NCBI GenBank assembly: GCA_023375785.1
Contig: SZWC01003925.1
Coordinates: 74,235 to 102,738 of the forward strand
Length of the DNA: 28,504 nucleotides
Origin: Penium margaritaceum
Lineage: Eukaryota > Streptophyta > Zygnematophyceae > Desmidiales > Peniaceae
Direction of reading: 5' to 3'
Part shown: piece after piece, positions 18,870 through 27,073 of the stretch
Layout of the letters: the number at the start of each line of letters is the position of its first letter
Numbering within the stretch: position 1 is the stretch's first letter
Position numbers and translations under genes: made by a program
Notes under the pieces: generated by a model
The model's input: only the letters and a program-made list of their open reading frames with translations
Databases searched by the model: none
What the model was told of the DNA's origin: nothing

Positions 18870-20273
18870 CTACGAGACTGGCGGAGCTGTCGGAGTGGCG
18901 GAGCTGCTGGACAAGGTCGAGGTGTCAGGGCCAGCGACAGCGCCGGCGACAGAGGCAACACGGTGCTCCCACTGGCAATGCATGGTGGCGATGACGCGTG
19001 CCTCGTCCGTCGGGAGAGGGCACGTGTACCACCCGTGCCCGGGCTGGCCACAGTTATGGCAGACCAAGTCACCACCGTTGGACCCAACCGATGGCTGCTG
19101 CTGCGGCGGACCCTTGCCTTTCTTGTTCCGGCTCTTCTTTTTCTTCCCCGAAGACAATGAGGTAGCTGCGGCGGGGGAAGCGACTGCCACGGAGGCGATG
19201 GCAGGAGAGGCGACGGCAAGGGATGCAAGAGCCTTCGTGCGATGGAGCTGGGACTCCAGACGAGCTTCCTCAATGCGGAGGAAGAGCTCGTATGCCCAGG
19301 GCATGAGGGTGCCCCGGGCCGCCATGGTGGAGAGGAAGTCCTGGGGGTAGTGCACGAAGACATCCGCATATGCACTGGTGGCGTCGCGCTTGATGGTGAG
19401 GAGCGCGGACAGAGGGGGTGGGGGAGATTTGCCGAGACAAAGAAGGATGTCCTCCGCCCGCTGCCAGTAGGCACTGATTGTCTCGGTCTCCCCCATGTGC
19501 AGGGAGTTGAACTCTTGGAGCAAACGGCTGGTCTCAGCATCGCTGGACAGGCGATGGGGCCGGGTGAGGACGTGCAATGCCGTTGCAGGGTCTAGGATGG
19601 CGCCAGCGGTGAAGTCGCCGAGGAAAGGCTCTAGGGCCAAGCGGGAAGCTGGAGGTACGACTAGGACGAGGGCACATACGGCGCGACCACCATCATACAA
19701 CTGGTTGGCCTGGGTGGGGTCATAAAGGAGGCCCTCACCTTGTGCCCAGATTTGGAAGCTGAGCTCCCAACTCCGGAACTGCTCGCCGGCCTGAAGCGGT
19801 GGCGGCGGCGTCTCAAAGTCCTTCTGCTTGCAGCCGGCGCCCAGAGTGGGGCCAAGGATGGAGGTCAAGGTCTGCCGTTAGTGCTGAGTCTGCTACTGTG
19901 CCAGGTAGAGTGTTGTAGCAGACACAGCTGGGTTGGCGTGACCTGGAGGGAGGAATGATGGCGGCACACTGGTGGCAATCTGGGAGGCTAATGGCTGTAG
20001 CGCTGCAAGCTGCTGCGTCAAGGCGGCGAGCTGTTGTTGAAGAGCCGCAAGGGGGTCATGATTGCTGCCAATAACACCAGTGGGCTGCTGCTACTGCTGC
20101 TACTACTACTGCTGCTGCTGTAGCAGCAGCAGCTGCTGCTGCTGTTACTGCTGCTGGTGGTGCTACTACTGCTGCTGCTGCTGCTACTGCTGCTGCTGCA
20201 ATCGCTGCAAGAATGGGGGGCTGGGGGTCCCCCCAACATAAGAGGACCCCTCCCCACCTGGGCTACTAGCCAT
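18870..20273 (-). pseudogene. Gag domain of copy C with poly-Gln N-terminus and CCHC zinc knuckle
   Basis: The likely start is the ATG at 20273-20271 (MASSPGGEGSSYVGG), in frame with everything downstream. Poly-Gln from CAG runs (about 20065-20205), interrupted by TAG codons, follows, then LAALQQQLAALTQQLAAL. The capsid-like region spans about 19840-19250 (FRSWELSFQIWAQGEGLLYD, LQEFNSLHMGETETISAYWQ). A Lys/Arg-rich stretch (GKKKKSRNKKGKG) precedes one CCHC knuckle (19020-19061, CHNCGQPGHGWYTC). Gag would form the particle and bind the RNA. From 19868 to 18873 the frame is open for 332 codons, the longest intact stretch in the element. Confidence 0.9.
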
Positions 20274-21445
20274 GGTTTGGTGCCCCTTGTTCTTTTGTTT
20301 CTCTTTGTGTTGCTAATATCAGCAGTGGCTTGGGGCAGTGGGAGTTCTACCCACCCCTTGGTTGTCTTCCCCCTTCCCTTTCTCCCCTTTCTTTGTTTTT
20401 TTCCTTTTTTGTTGGAGATGTTAGCAGTGATGTCAACAACAACGTCAGCAGCGGGATGCTGACGTCAGTAGCGACGATTGTTGGGGCCGCTAGTGCTGCT
20501 ACTGTTGCTACTACTGCTGCTGCTATTGCAGCCACTACAGCTACTATTATTGCTGCTGCTACAGCTGTTGGTGCTGCTGCTGTTGCGGCTGCTGCTGCTG
20601 CTGATGCAGGTGCTGCTCCTGCTGCTGGTGCTGTTGTTGCTACAACTACTACTACTGCTGCGGCTGCGGCTACTACTGTTGCTGCTATTGTTACGGCTAC
20701 AGTTGTAGCAGCAGCTTCTGTTGCTGCAAGCTTCTGCGGCTGCTGTGGGTGCTACAGCAGCTAAGGTAGCTGTTGCAGATGCGACAGAGAAAAAAAAGGG
20801 GTGGTGGATTTTTTCCTTCTCGTTTTTTTGTTGGTTTCTATCTGTCACTGTGGGCAGCTGCCCGCTGTCTGCTGCGAGCAGCGGGTTGCTGCATGCAAGC
20901 AGCAGCGAGCTGTTGCTCGCTGGCAGCAGCGGGCTGCTGCTCGCTGCTCGCTCATTACGGGCTGCGAGCAGCAGCAACCGCTACTGCCTGCTGCCAGCAG
21001 CTGCTCGCTGCTGCTGCTACGACTCGCTGCTGTGGCTGCTGCAGCCCGCTGCTACAATTGCACGCTGTTGCATCTACTGTGTGCTATGGCTGCTGCTCGC
21101 TGCTTCAACGGGCTGCTGCTGCGGGCTGCTACTGCGGGTTGCTGCTGCGCGCTGCTGCTACTACCGCTGCAAGCTGCTGCTGCGGGCTGCTGGTGTTGCG
21201 GGCTGCTGCTGTTGCGGGCTGCTACGAGCTGCTCCTTCTGCCTGTTGTTGCTGCTGTACGCAGCTGCTGCTGGCTGCTGCTGCCACTGCTCGCTGCCGTT
21301 GCTTGCGGCTGCCGCTGCTGCAGGTTGCTGATGCTGCGTGCTGGTGCTCGTCACTGCACCTGGGTGACGTTGTAGCGTGCGTCGTCACTTGCAGGTGTCA
21401 GACGCGGCCTGCCGCTCACCTCCTCGCGTCACGTGTGGGGGTCGG

Positions 21446-21470
21446 TGCTGCCGAAAAATTTTCGGCAGCA
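21446..21470. other. Hairpin 1 in the copy C leader
   Basis: Perfect inverted repeat: 12-base arms TGCTGCCGAAAA / TTTTCGGCAGCA around one A. It is followed by TTTCCC. It lies about 170 bases downstream of the primer-binding site in the element's RNA. Confidence 0.85.
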
Positions 21471-21527
21471 TTTCCCCTAGCCCAGTGGCCGTGGGAAAAA
21501 ATCTGACGCCGCCACCAGGTGGGTCAA

Positions 21528-21552
21528 TGCTGCCGGAAAAAATCCGGCAGCA
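21528..21552. other. Hairpin 2 in the copy C leader
   Basis: 10-base arms TGCTGCCGGA / TCCGGCAGCA around five A, again followed by TTTCCC. It starts 82 bases from hairpin 1 and is clearly a diverged copy of it. Confidence 0.85.
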
Positions 21553-21637
21553 TTTCCCTTGCACTGGCGCATATGGGGGTCCGCCGGTGTTGTCTGGCAC
21601 CTGTACGCCAGTCCTCTGCTGCTGTTGCTACGCTCGA

Positions 21638-21650
21638 GCTCTGATACCAA
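21638..21650 (-). other. Primer-binding site of copia copy C
   Basis: Minus strand reads TTGGTATCAGAGC, three bases inside the LTR's terminal CA. It is complementary to the 3' end of the initiator-Met tRNA used by plant copia elements. Confidence 0.9.
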
Positions 21651-21652
21651 GC

Positions 21653-22501
21653 TGGAAAACCTAGGCAGCAGCTTGGGGCAACAACATTGTTGATGAAGTG
21701 TACGGGCTTCCACGCTCGTTGCTGAAGTCAGCTGCCCCCTCGGTCTGCTTCTCTAGAGTCTAAGTCTGGAAGCTCTGGGTTTGTTACTCAGAAACGCACA
21801 CCCCAGTGTTAGCGCCAAAAAGTAGCTGAAAACTGAAAGTGACTGATTAGGAATGAAGAATGAGCAACAATGGGAAACCCCTCCAAGTTCTATCTCCCCC
21901 CACTAGTGTAGAACTTGTTACTCACCTAACTAGCCAATCAGAAGATATTCCTAGACCTGTTTTCTGGAAGGCAGGGTTTTCACGGTGAGCCCTGCCAGAC
22001 GCCCGATAGCCCAAAACCCGAGCGTCGTCCGTTTTGCCTGAAAACTGGACCATACCATAATACCGACGCTGCAAACGCAGTCATGCGGTCAGAATCAGCT
22101 AGAAGATTAGCAGCAAAGAGTTATGGCTGCTTGAACCCGGGCAGTGCCTACGACAGTGAGTGACGCCAAGCAGGGCCACATAGCAGGATCCATGGACCCT
22201 AGGCATAGCATGACGATGCAGACACAATGCCACAACTAGAAACAATGCTGGGTGCATGGAAACAGCATTTGCAGTGGCAGTGACCGCCGGTGGCCCGACC
22301 GCCGAGGAGGCCTGCCGATGGAGCTGAGCGCATCGCCGGAGGGAGGAGGCTCTAGTGAACGGTGTGTGGGCCTCAATGCGCGTCGGCTCCACCGAGCGAC
22401 ACTCTAGCATCGTCGAGTCTCGTTGTCAGTCATCTGCACGCTGATCTACACAAGCCAGGAGGACACAGCTGAGTACAATGAGCGTTGCGCGAAAACTAAC
22501 A
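21653..22501 (-). repeat. 5' LTR of copia copy C
   Basis: 849 bp, TGTTAG...TTCCA on the minus strand, followed at once by the primer-binding site. It should hold the element's promoter; I could not pick a convincing TATA box. Confidence 0.95.
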
Positions 22502-22638
22502 ATTTTATCCATATGACTCCGATACCCACTTTTGTGCGTGGCAGGTCCATCCCGTACACATGGCGATTATTTTGAAACGGACCCCCAGTCGTTGCCACCC
22601 ACTCCTCGCTCCTTTCTTTCTCCACCCCACATCTCTCT

Positions 22639-22778
22639 TGTAACGGAACGGACGGAATCCTTCGCCAACTAGGCCAAAACCGCGGTGCTTGAGGGTCTCC
22701 GACCCTCAAGCCATCCCGTCCGCCCGCCCACAGGCCAGGGACCCCGTGCGATCCACGTCGTACCGGTCGCGCGCTACA
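22639..22778 (-). repeat. 3' LTR of the TRIM
   Basis: 140 bp; contains the inverted repeat GCTTGAGGGTC / GACCCTCAAGC around GGA, a good stem-loop. Follows the PPT. Confidence 0.88.
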
Positions 22779-22787
22779 CTCCCCCCC
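22779..22787 (-). other. Polypurine tract of the TRIM
   Basis: Minus strand GGGGGGGAG directly before TGTAGCGCGC. Confidence 0.8.
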
Positions 22788-22837
22788 GATAGGAGTGAGT
22801 CTTCCTTGGCGTCCGCACGTCGGACTCGAACCCCGGC

Positions 22838-22850
22838 GCTTTGATACCAA
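22838..22850 (-). other. Primer-binding site of the TRIM
   Basis: Minus strand TTGGTATCAAAGC, one base after the 5' LTR's CA. It differs by one base from copy C's site. Just downstream is GGTTCGAGTCC (minus, 22822-22832), which looks like a tRNA T-arm or pol III B box. Confidence 0.8.
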
Positions 22851-22990
22851 TGTTACGGAACGGACGGAATCCTTGGCCAACTAGGCCAAAACCGCGGTGC
22901 TTGAGGGTCTCCAACCCTCAAGCCATCTCGTCCGCCCGCCCACAGGCCAGGGACCCCGTGCGAGCCACGTCGGACCGGCCGCGCGCTACA
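22851..22990 (-). repeat. 5' LTR of the TRIM
   Basis: 140 bp partner of 22639-22778, TGTAGCGCGC...CCGTAACA on the minus strand. Confidence 0.88.
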
Positions 22991-23063
22991 TCTTCTGCAC
23001 GTTTTATCTCCTTTTCTCCCCTTGTCCCTACTCACAATCGATGATGAGACGGGGATGCGAGGG

Positions 23064-23096
23064 CGAGGGCTCGAGGCCATCGGCCTCGAGCCCTCG
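23064..23096. other. Near-perfect 33-bp palindrome
   Basis: 15-base arms CGAGGGCTCGAGGCC / GGCCTCGAGCCCTCG with a three-base loop ATC. No T-run follows on either side, so it is not a standard terminator. Confidence 0.85.
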
Positions 23097-23119
23097 GCCT
23101 TGCATTGTCGCTGATTTGT

Positions 23120-23300
23120 GGCTTCATAATCGCTGGCCATCGGTTAGCGAGTTGCATGCCGTCGGCCAGCGAGCTAGTGGCCGTCGGCAAACAACTGACT
23201 TTCCAACGGCCAGCGAGCTCTTCGGCGGGCAGCAACTGGCTGTCGGCGAGCTGCTCGTTGTCGGCGAGCTGCTGGCCGTTGGCGAGCCCTCGCCGTGGTG
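23120..23300. repeat. Degenerate GGCGAGCTGCTGGCCGTC repeat
   Basis: Irregular copies of GCGAGCT, TGGCCGTCGG and GTCGGCGAGCTGCT in one orientation inside the DNA transposon. No clean period. Confidence 0.65.
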
Positions 23301-23340
23301 AGGGGTGGCCTCCAGCCTGTCCTCCGCATTCGTAGGGGAG

Positions 23341-23392
23341 AGGGCCGGCCCACCCCTTCCCCCCCTCCCCCCCCCCACCTACCCCCCCCCCC
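23341..23392. repeat. Poly-C/C-rich tract
   Basis: Runs of seven to twelve C with single T or A breaks. Confidence 0.9.
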
Positions 23393-23883
23393 CTTGTGCT
23401 CTGTATCGGTCGCGCCACCATTTCTGCAAATGTCCATTCTGTGGCAGAAATATCGATCGCGCGACCATATTCCAGCACGCTGTTTTGTGGAAAGACGCAA
23501 CAACGCAAAGCCATCTTTTATAAACATGACATCAGACAAACTTTCAAATAAAGCCCCCTGCGACAATCATGAGCAAAAGTCGACCATATCAGAATAAAGT
23601 GAAGGATGTTCCCAATAATGCACACAAAATGATGCCTCAAAACGTAAAGAAATAGAAATAGAAGCAAATTTTGTAGATTGTAAAACACATGTACGGTATC
23701 CCCACTCGGTGAGAAAATGTGACTATTCCAAGATTGTGTGCATCTTTTCTCAAAATTGGGCACGGCGTTCACGTTTAGTTGCTATTCACACTTTTTGGGT
23801 ATAGTGGTGAATGATTTAAAAAGTGGGTATTTGGGTAGGCCAACACTCAAATGATGGGTAAAAGGGAATTATTCTGCAGAAAA

Positions 23884-24062
23884 CAGGTCTATGTCTATTT
23901 TCTGATTGGCTGGTTAGCTGAGCAACAAGCTTTACAGAGGGGGGGGGGAGGGGGGGGGACTAGAGTTTGGAGGGGTCTCCCATTGTTGTTCATTCTTCAT
24001 TCCTAATTAGTCACTTACAGTTTTCAGCTGCAATCTGGCCCAAACACTGTCGCGCGCATTTC
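23884..24062 (+). repeat. 3' LTR of copy B, second part
   Basis: Resumes with CAGGTCTATG and matches the complement of copy C's LTR from 14017 leftward: CTGATTGGCTGGTTAGCTGA, then GGAGGGGTCTCCCATTGTTG, then CAGTTTTCAGCTG. The C8 run of copy C's LTR has become two long G runs here (about 23938-23959). Similarity ends near TTTCTGAG (24066). Confidence 0.85.
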
Positions 24063-24706
24063 TGAGTTTAGAAGTTTCCTAGAACCTTCCTAACCACTTG
24101 CCGCGACACTAGGCGTCAGCGCCAGGTCAGCCTGTGACATTAGTCACAAGTTAGAGACAAAACTGCAAGGGTCTGGGTTGGGACACGAACAGAGTGTCAG
24201 GAAACTCAAACTGAATCTAATTGCAGAGAGAGATAACAAATGACAGGTCCAAGGCATAAATACCTGCCGCGGCGCACGGCGGGTGTCGCACGCGGCGGTC
24301 CAAGAGCTGTCATACAAACCGGCCCAAAACCACTGTTTTGGCCGTAACTCTGCGCACACATGTCAGAATGCTACGTCATCTGAACCTAGAAGTGTAGGAT
24401 CAAAAGACGGACGCTACGACTGGTCAAATGCATGCATCCATCATCAGACGATGAGCATACAATGCAAAAACATGCAAAAAGGGCTCATGGCTAGTCCGCC
24501 GAAAGATGCCTACAAGCTGTAGAGAAGACAACAGAGAGTCCCGGCAGCATCTGGGGCTCTGGAACGGTAGTCGGCCAGCTCCAAGCCGGTATTCCGCCGC
24601 CAGTCGTCGCACCGGTGTCACTAGGGCCCGCCTCAGGGATCTGCACAAGTATGGACACGGCCGAGTGGTTACAGTAAACCGTACAAGAACGTCACAAATC
24701 ACAACA
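24063..24706 (-). repeat. 3' LTR of copia copy D
   Basis: Right end fixed by the PPT and TGTTGTGATTTG at 24706 (minus). The left end is placed at 24063, where copy B's LTR homology stops and a minus-strand CA occurs; it could lie up to about 70 bases to the right. A TATA-like TATTTATG lies at 24255-24262 on the minus strand. It is unlike the LTR of copies B and C apart from TGTTG at the start. Confidence 0.6.
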
Positions 24707-24713
24707 CTCCCCC
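24707..24713 (-). other. Polypurine tract of copia copy D
   Basis: Minus strand GGGGGAG followed by TGTTGTG. Confidence 0.75.
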
Positions 24714-24810
24714 ATGACCCGATGGTGCGCATGTCCATACACGTGCAACACTGGTACAAACACAATAATGAGTGACACAAGCAAATGAGGCACAGATGCA
24801 TATCCCCCAC

Positions 24811-26310
24811 TCAACCACCCTCAGGCATGGGGGGAAACCCAACACAACGAATGGCCACCAAGAACTTTCCGCGAGCTAGTGCCTTCGTCAAGAAATCAGC
24901 ACGTTGCATGTCAGTGCCAACCCACATGACGGAGATCACGCGTCGCTCCAACAGGTCACAAACGAAGTGATGCTCAACCGCAATGTGCTTTGTGCGAGCA
25001 TGAAAGACACCGGAGTTCTCCGCAATGGCGAGAGCACTCTGGTTGTCGCAACGCAACACAATGGCGGGTACTCACTCCCCAAGGCCAAGAAACAAGCGCT
25101 GCAGCCATACAGCCTCAGCAGCCCATGCGCCCAAAGCAACGTACTCTGCCTCCGATGAACTACGTGCGATGCAGCCCTACATCCTGCTTTGCCAAGAGAG
25201 AGCGGTACCACCGAGCAGGAACACGTTGCCAGTACGGCAGCGCCCATCTGGGCTCCAAGCCCATTCACTGTCAGTGTATCCGTCAAGGACCACCGAACAC
25301 GGCCAACGAAAACAGAGTCCGAGGTACGGCGTGGAGACCACATACCGCACCACTCGCACAGCCGCGTGAAGGGCACTCGAACGTGGAGCCTGCAACAACT
25401 GAGCGAGGAGGTTGACGGAGAATGCGATATCAGGACGCGTGGTAGTGGCCAGGTACATCAGAGATCCGATGAGACGGAGGTACAAGGTCACGTCCACTAT
25501 CTCCCCCAGTTCTGTAGGGTCATCCACCTTCAGGGCATCCTGCCCATCAGGTGTAAGAGGTGTGGAAGCACAGGGCACTGCACCAAGGAGATCGCTGAAG
25601 CGCTCCCCCACGACTCGTGCCTATCGGGCTTGATGCAACAACAGTGTCCGACGTCTTGGATCTTGCACGATCTCCATACTAAGAAACACCGATGCAGGAC
25701 CGAGGTCCTTCATCCTGTAGGCAGTCTACAAGACAGCCTTGGCCTCCTTCACGGCCTCCAGGGATGGAGACGTGATCAGAAGGTCATCGACATAGACCAG
25801 GATGGCGGTGAACCGCTCGGGTGTCAATAGGATGAAAAGAGAGGGGTCTGCCTCCCTCTGTACGTATCCTGCACGAGTCAAAGTACCGGTGATCTCCCGG
25901 TTCCAACACCGCGGAGACTGCTTGAGGTCGAACAAGGACTTGCGCAAGCGCAAGACCTTGTCACCGTCCTCAAAGCCCGGTGGCTGAGCTACGTAAATCT
26001 CCCCATCCAGAGAGCCATGGAGGAACACATCGTTCACATCCATCTGGTGCAATTCCCACTCATGCTGAGCCACTACACGGAATAGAGCTCGAGCTGAGGT
26101 CATGCGGCCGATAGGGGTAAAGGTGTTAGTGTTATCGACTCCCTCAATCTGGGAGTACCCCTTGACGACCAAGCGGGCCTTGTAGTGTTCTAGTGAGCAA
26201 TCCGGCTTCACCTTCTTGCGAAAGACCCATTTGACCTGAATAGCCTTCCTCCCAAGAGGAAGGTCGATAAGCTCGTAGACTCTGTGCTCTCGGATAGCGC
26301 GAAGCTCATC
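24811..26310 (-). pseudogene. RT and RNase H of copia copy D
   Basis: RT: AIQVKWVFRKKVKPD, EHYKARLVVKGYSQI, ELHQMDVNDVFLHG, then an intact catalytic YVDD (25783-25794) and GSLMYLATTTRPDIAFSVN. RNase H: EAEYVALGAWAAEAVWLQRL and, in another frame, LRCDNQSALAIAENSGVFH, ARTKHIAVEHHFV and RADFLTKAL, ending PEGG with TGA at 24811-24813. Damage includes TAG at 25726-25728 and at 26311-26313, a further stop near 25612, one near 25177, and a frameshift near 25060. The polymerase core residues survive although the frame does not. Confidence 0.9.
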
Positions 26311-27073
26311 CTAGCAGGCAGCACGCCAAGCGTCAGCATCTTGTGATGAGAGAGCCTCCCTCAGTGTGCCCGGGTCGGGCGCCATAGAGGGAGAACTCTG
26401 CGTGGCAAGTGCACACGCCTCAGTGTCGGGCCTGACGACCACGAGATCAGCTACAGCGTCACAAGCGATATGGAACTTGCGACTGACGAGGTCGTTCCCT
26501 ACGGGGCATGCTGGATGTACCTCTGTAAGTTCGGTGCGGATACTCAGGCCTAGGGCCTTTGTGCCGGGGTCACCACTCGTGATGCTGCAAGAGGAGCGAC
26601 TAGGTCCGGGGCCCAACGCTCGCTGAGCTCCGGAATCCAGTGGTCGAAGACGGCCACCGGGCTCACGGGAGTAACCTGAGGTTGAGGGTCACACCTCAGG
26701 CTCAGGGACAGGTGCGACCACAGGGACAGGTACGACCACAGCTGGTGAGGGTTGAGACGAGGCAGCTGGAGATGCCGTGCGAGGAGATGTGTGTGTGGGG
26801 AACACGGGGCTGGGTGTGACAGGCGGAGCAGGCAAGACTGGACCTGACACTGAGGCAGGAGTACCAGTCGACGTAGGAACGGGAGTGGGCGAGACTAGAT
26901 CAGATACAAAGACAGGAGTGCCAACAGACGCAGGTGCTGGTGCAGAAGGAGGCGTGGGAACAAAGGTACCTATGGGGTGTGAAACAGGCTGTACATGCGA
27001 GATCTTTGGACCGACGGCAATGATCGCCAGATCATCAAGGGTCGGAGACCGAGAGGGGGCTCAAGCGGACACA
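26311..27073 (-). pseudogene. Integrase-RT spacer of copy D, Pro/Val/Thr-rich
   Basis: Reads Thr/Pro/Val/Ser-rich repeats (GTPVFVSDLVSPTPVP, GTPASVSGPVLPAPP) then KALGLSIRTELTEVHPACPV and PDPGTLREALSSQDADAW, the conserved lead into RT. It is broken by stops, including one near 26690 and the TAG at 26311-26313. It corresponds to 1300-1900 in copy A. Confidence 0.8.

Larger units (their letters stand above)
20274..21637 (-). repeat. CTG/CAG-rich leader of copy C
   Basis: Region between primer-binding site and gag start. 20480-20770 and 20870-21380 consist mostly of CTG/GCTGCT-type trinucleotides and GCTGCTGCGGGCTGCTG variants; a pyrimidine-rich stretch (20340-20420) and an A8 run (about 20790) lie between. 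Many long frames appear on both strands but they are poly-Leu, poly-Ala or Cys/Ala/Leu strings produced by the repeat, so no gene is called. Confidence 0.8.
13711..22501 (-). mobile_element. Full-length Ty1/copia element, copy C, 8.8 kb
   Basis: Minus-strand element with two 849-bp LTRs (5' at 22501-21653, 3' at 14559-13711), a primer-binding site, a CTG-rich leader, gag-pol in one frame (20273 down to 14484) and a PPT. LTR ends are TGTTRG...TTCCA. By eye the two LTRs differ at about 8% of the first 400 positions with no net length change, so the insertion is not recent. It sits inside the DNA transposon. A possible 5-bp duplication TTTTA (13704-13708 and 22503-22507) lies one or two bases outside the canonical ends. 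Confidence 0.93.
22639..22990 (-). mobile_element. TRIM (terminal-repeat retrotransposon in miniature), 352 bp
   Basis: Two 140-bp direct repeats (22639-22778 and 22851-22990), differing at under ten positions by eye. On the minus strand each begins TGTAGCGCGC and ends CCGTAACA or CCGTTACA. The 72-bp middle has a primer-binding site next to the 5' LTR and a polypurine tract next to the 3' LTR, and no coding capacity. These are the defining parts of a TRIM, which needs enzymes from full elements. Flanks TCTCT and TCTTC are only an imperfect 5-bp duplication. Confidence 0.88.
13541..23876. mobile_element. TIR-type DNA transposon (non-autonomous), itself carrying nested elements
   Basis: Occupies an interruption in copy B's LTR and is flanked by CAGAAAA at 13534-13540 and 23877-23883. 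Its ends are imperfect inverted repeats: GGATTCCTTTTTACCCACC on the left, AATTCCCTTTTACCCATC on the complement of the right. The motif ACCCACTTTT recurs near the left end (about 13557, 13590, 13625, 13655, 13695, 22524) and inverted near the right end (about 23820, 23835, 23860). After removing copy C and the TRIM, about 1.2 kb remain with no transposase-like frame. A 7-8 bp duplication fits hAT best, but MULE or another superfamily is not excluded. Confidence 0.65.
22503..23876. repeat. Right part of the DNA transposon, without transposase
   Basis: Continues the left arm after copy C (an ACCCACTTTT motif at 22524), then holds the TRIM, a GCTGGCC-type repeat, poly-C runs, AT-rich DNA and the right inverted repeat. 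No coding frame here resembles a protein family. Confidence 0.6.
11200..24062 (+). mobile_element. Ty1/copia copy B, 5'-truncated, 3' LTR split by later insertions
   Basis: The pol remnant (11200-12893), untranslated 3' region, PPT (12994-13000) and LTR (13001-13540, resuming at 23884) are in order on the plus strand. The LTR is homologous to the reverse complement of copy C's LTR (14559 down to about 14018 for the first part, then on from about 14017 for the second). B and C are therefore the same family in opposite orientation, and everything from 13541 to 23876 came in later. The LTR match fades after about 24066, where copy D seems to start. Confidence 0.85.

Noticed and set aside
14484..20273. 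A variant genetic code with TAG/TAA read as Gln, suggested by stops at Gln positions and within the CAG tract
   Set aside because: TAG also stands at Trp positions and TGA at Arg positions, and key catalytic residues are lost too. Decay by C-to-T change explains all of these without recoding.
20157..21506. Several 100-260-codon frames rich in Ala, Leu, Ser or Cys
   Set aside because: Produced by CTG-type triplets in the untranslated leader of copy C; present in many frames on both strands, with no conserved motif.
22639..22990. Simple tandem duplication of a 140-bp unit
   Set aside because: The 72 bp between the units has a primer-binding site and polypurine tract at exactly the right places, and the units start TG and end CA, so a TRIM fits better.
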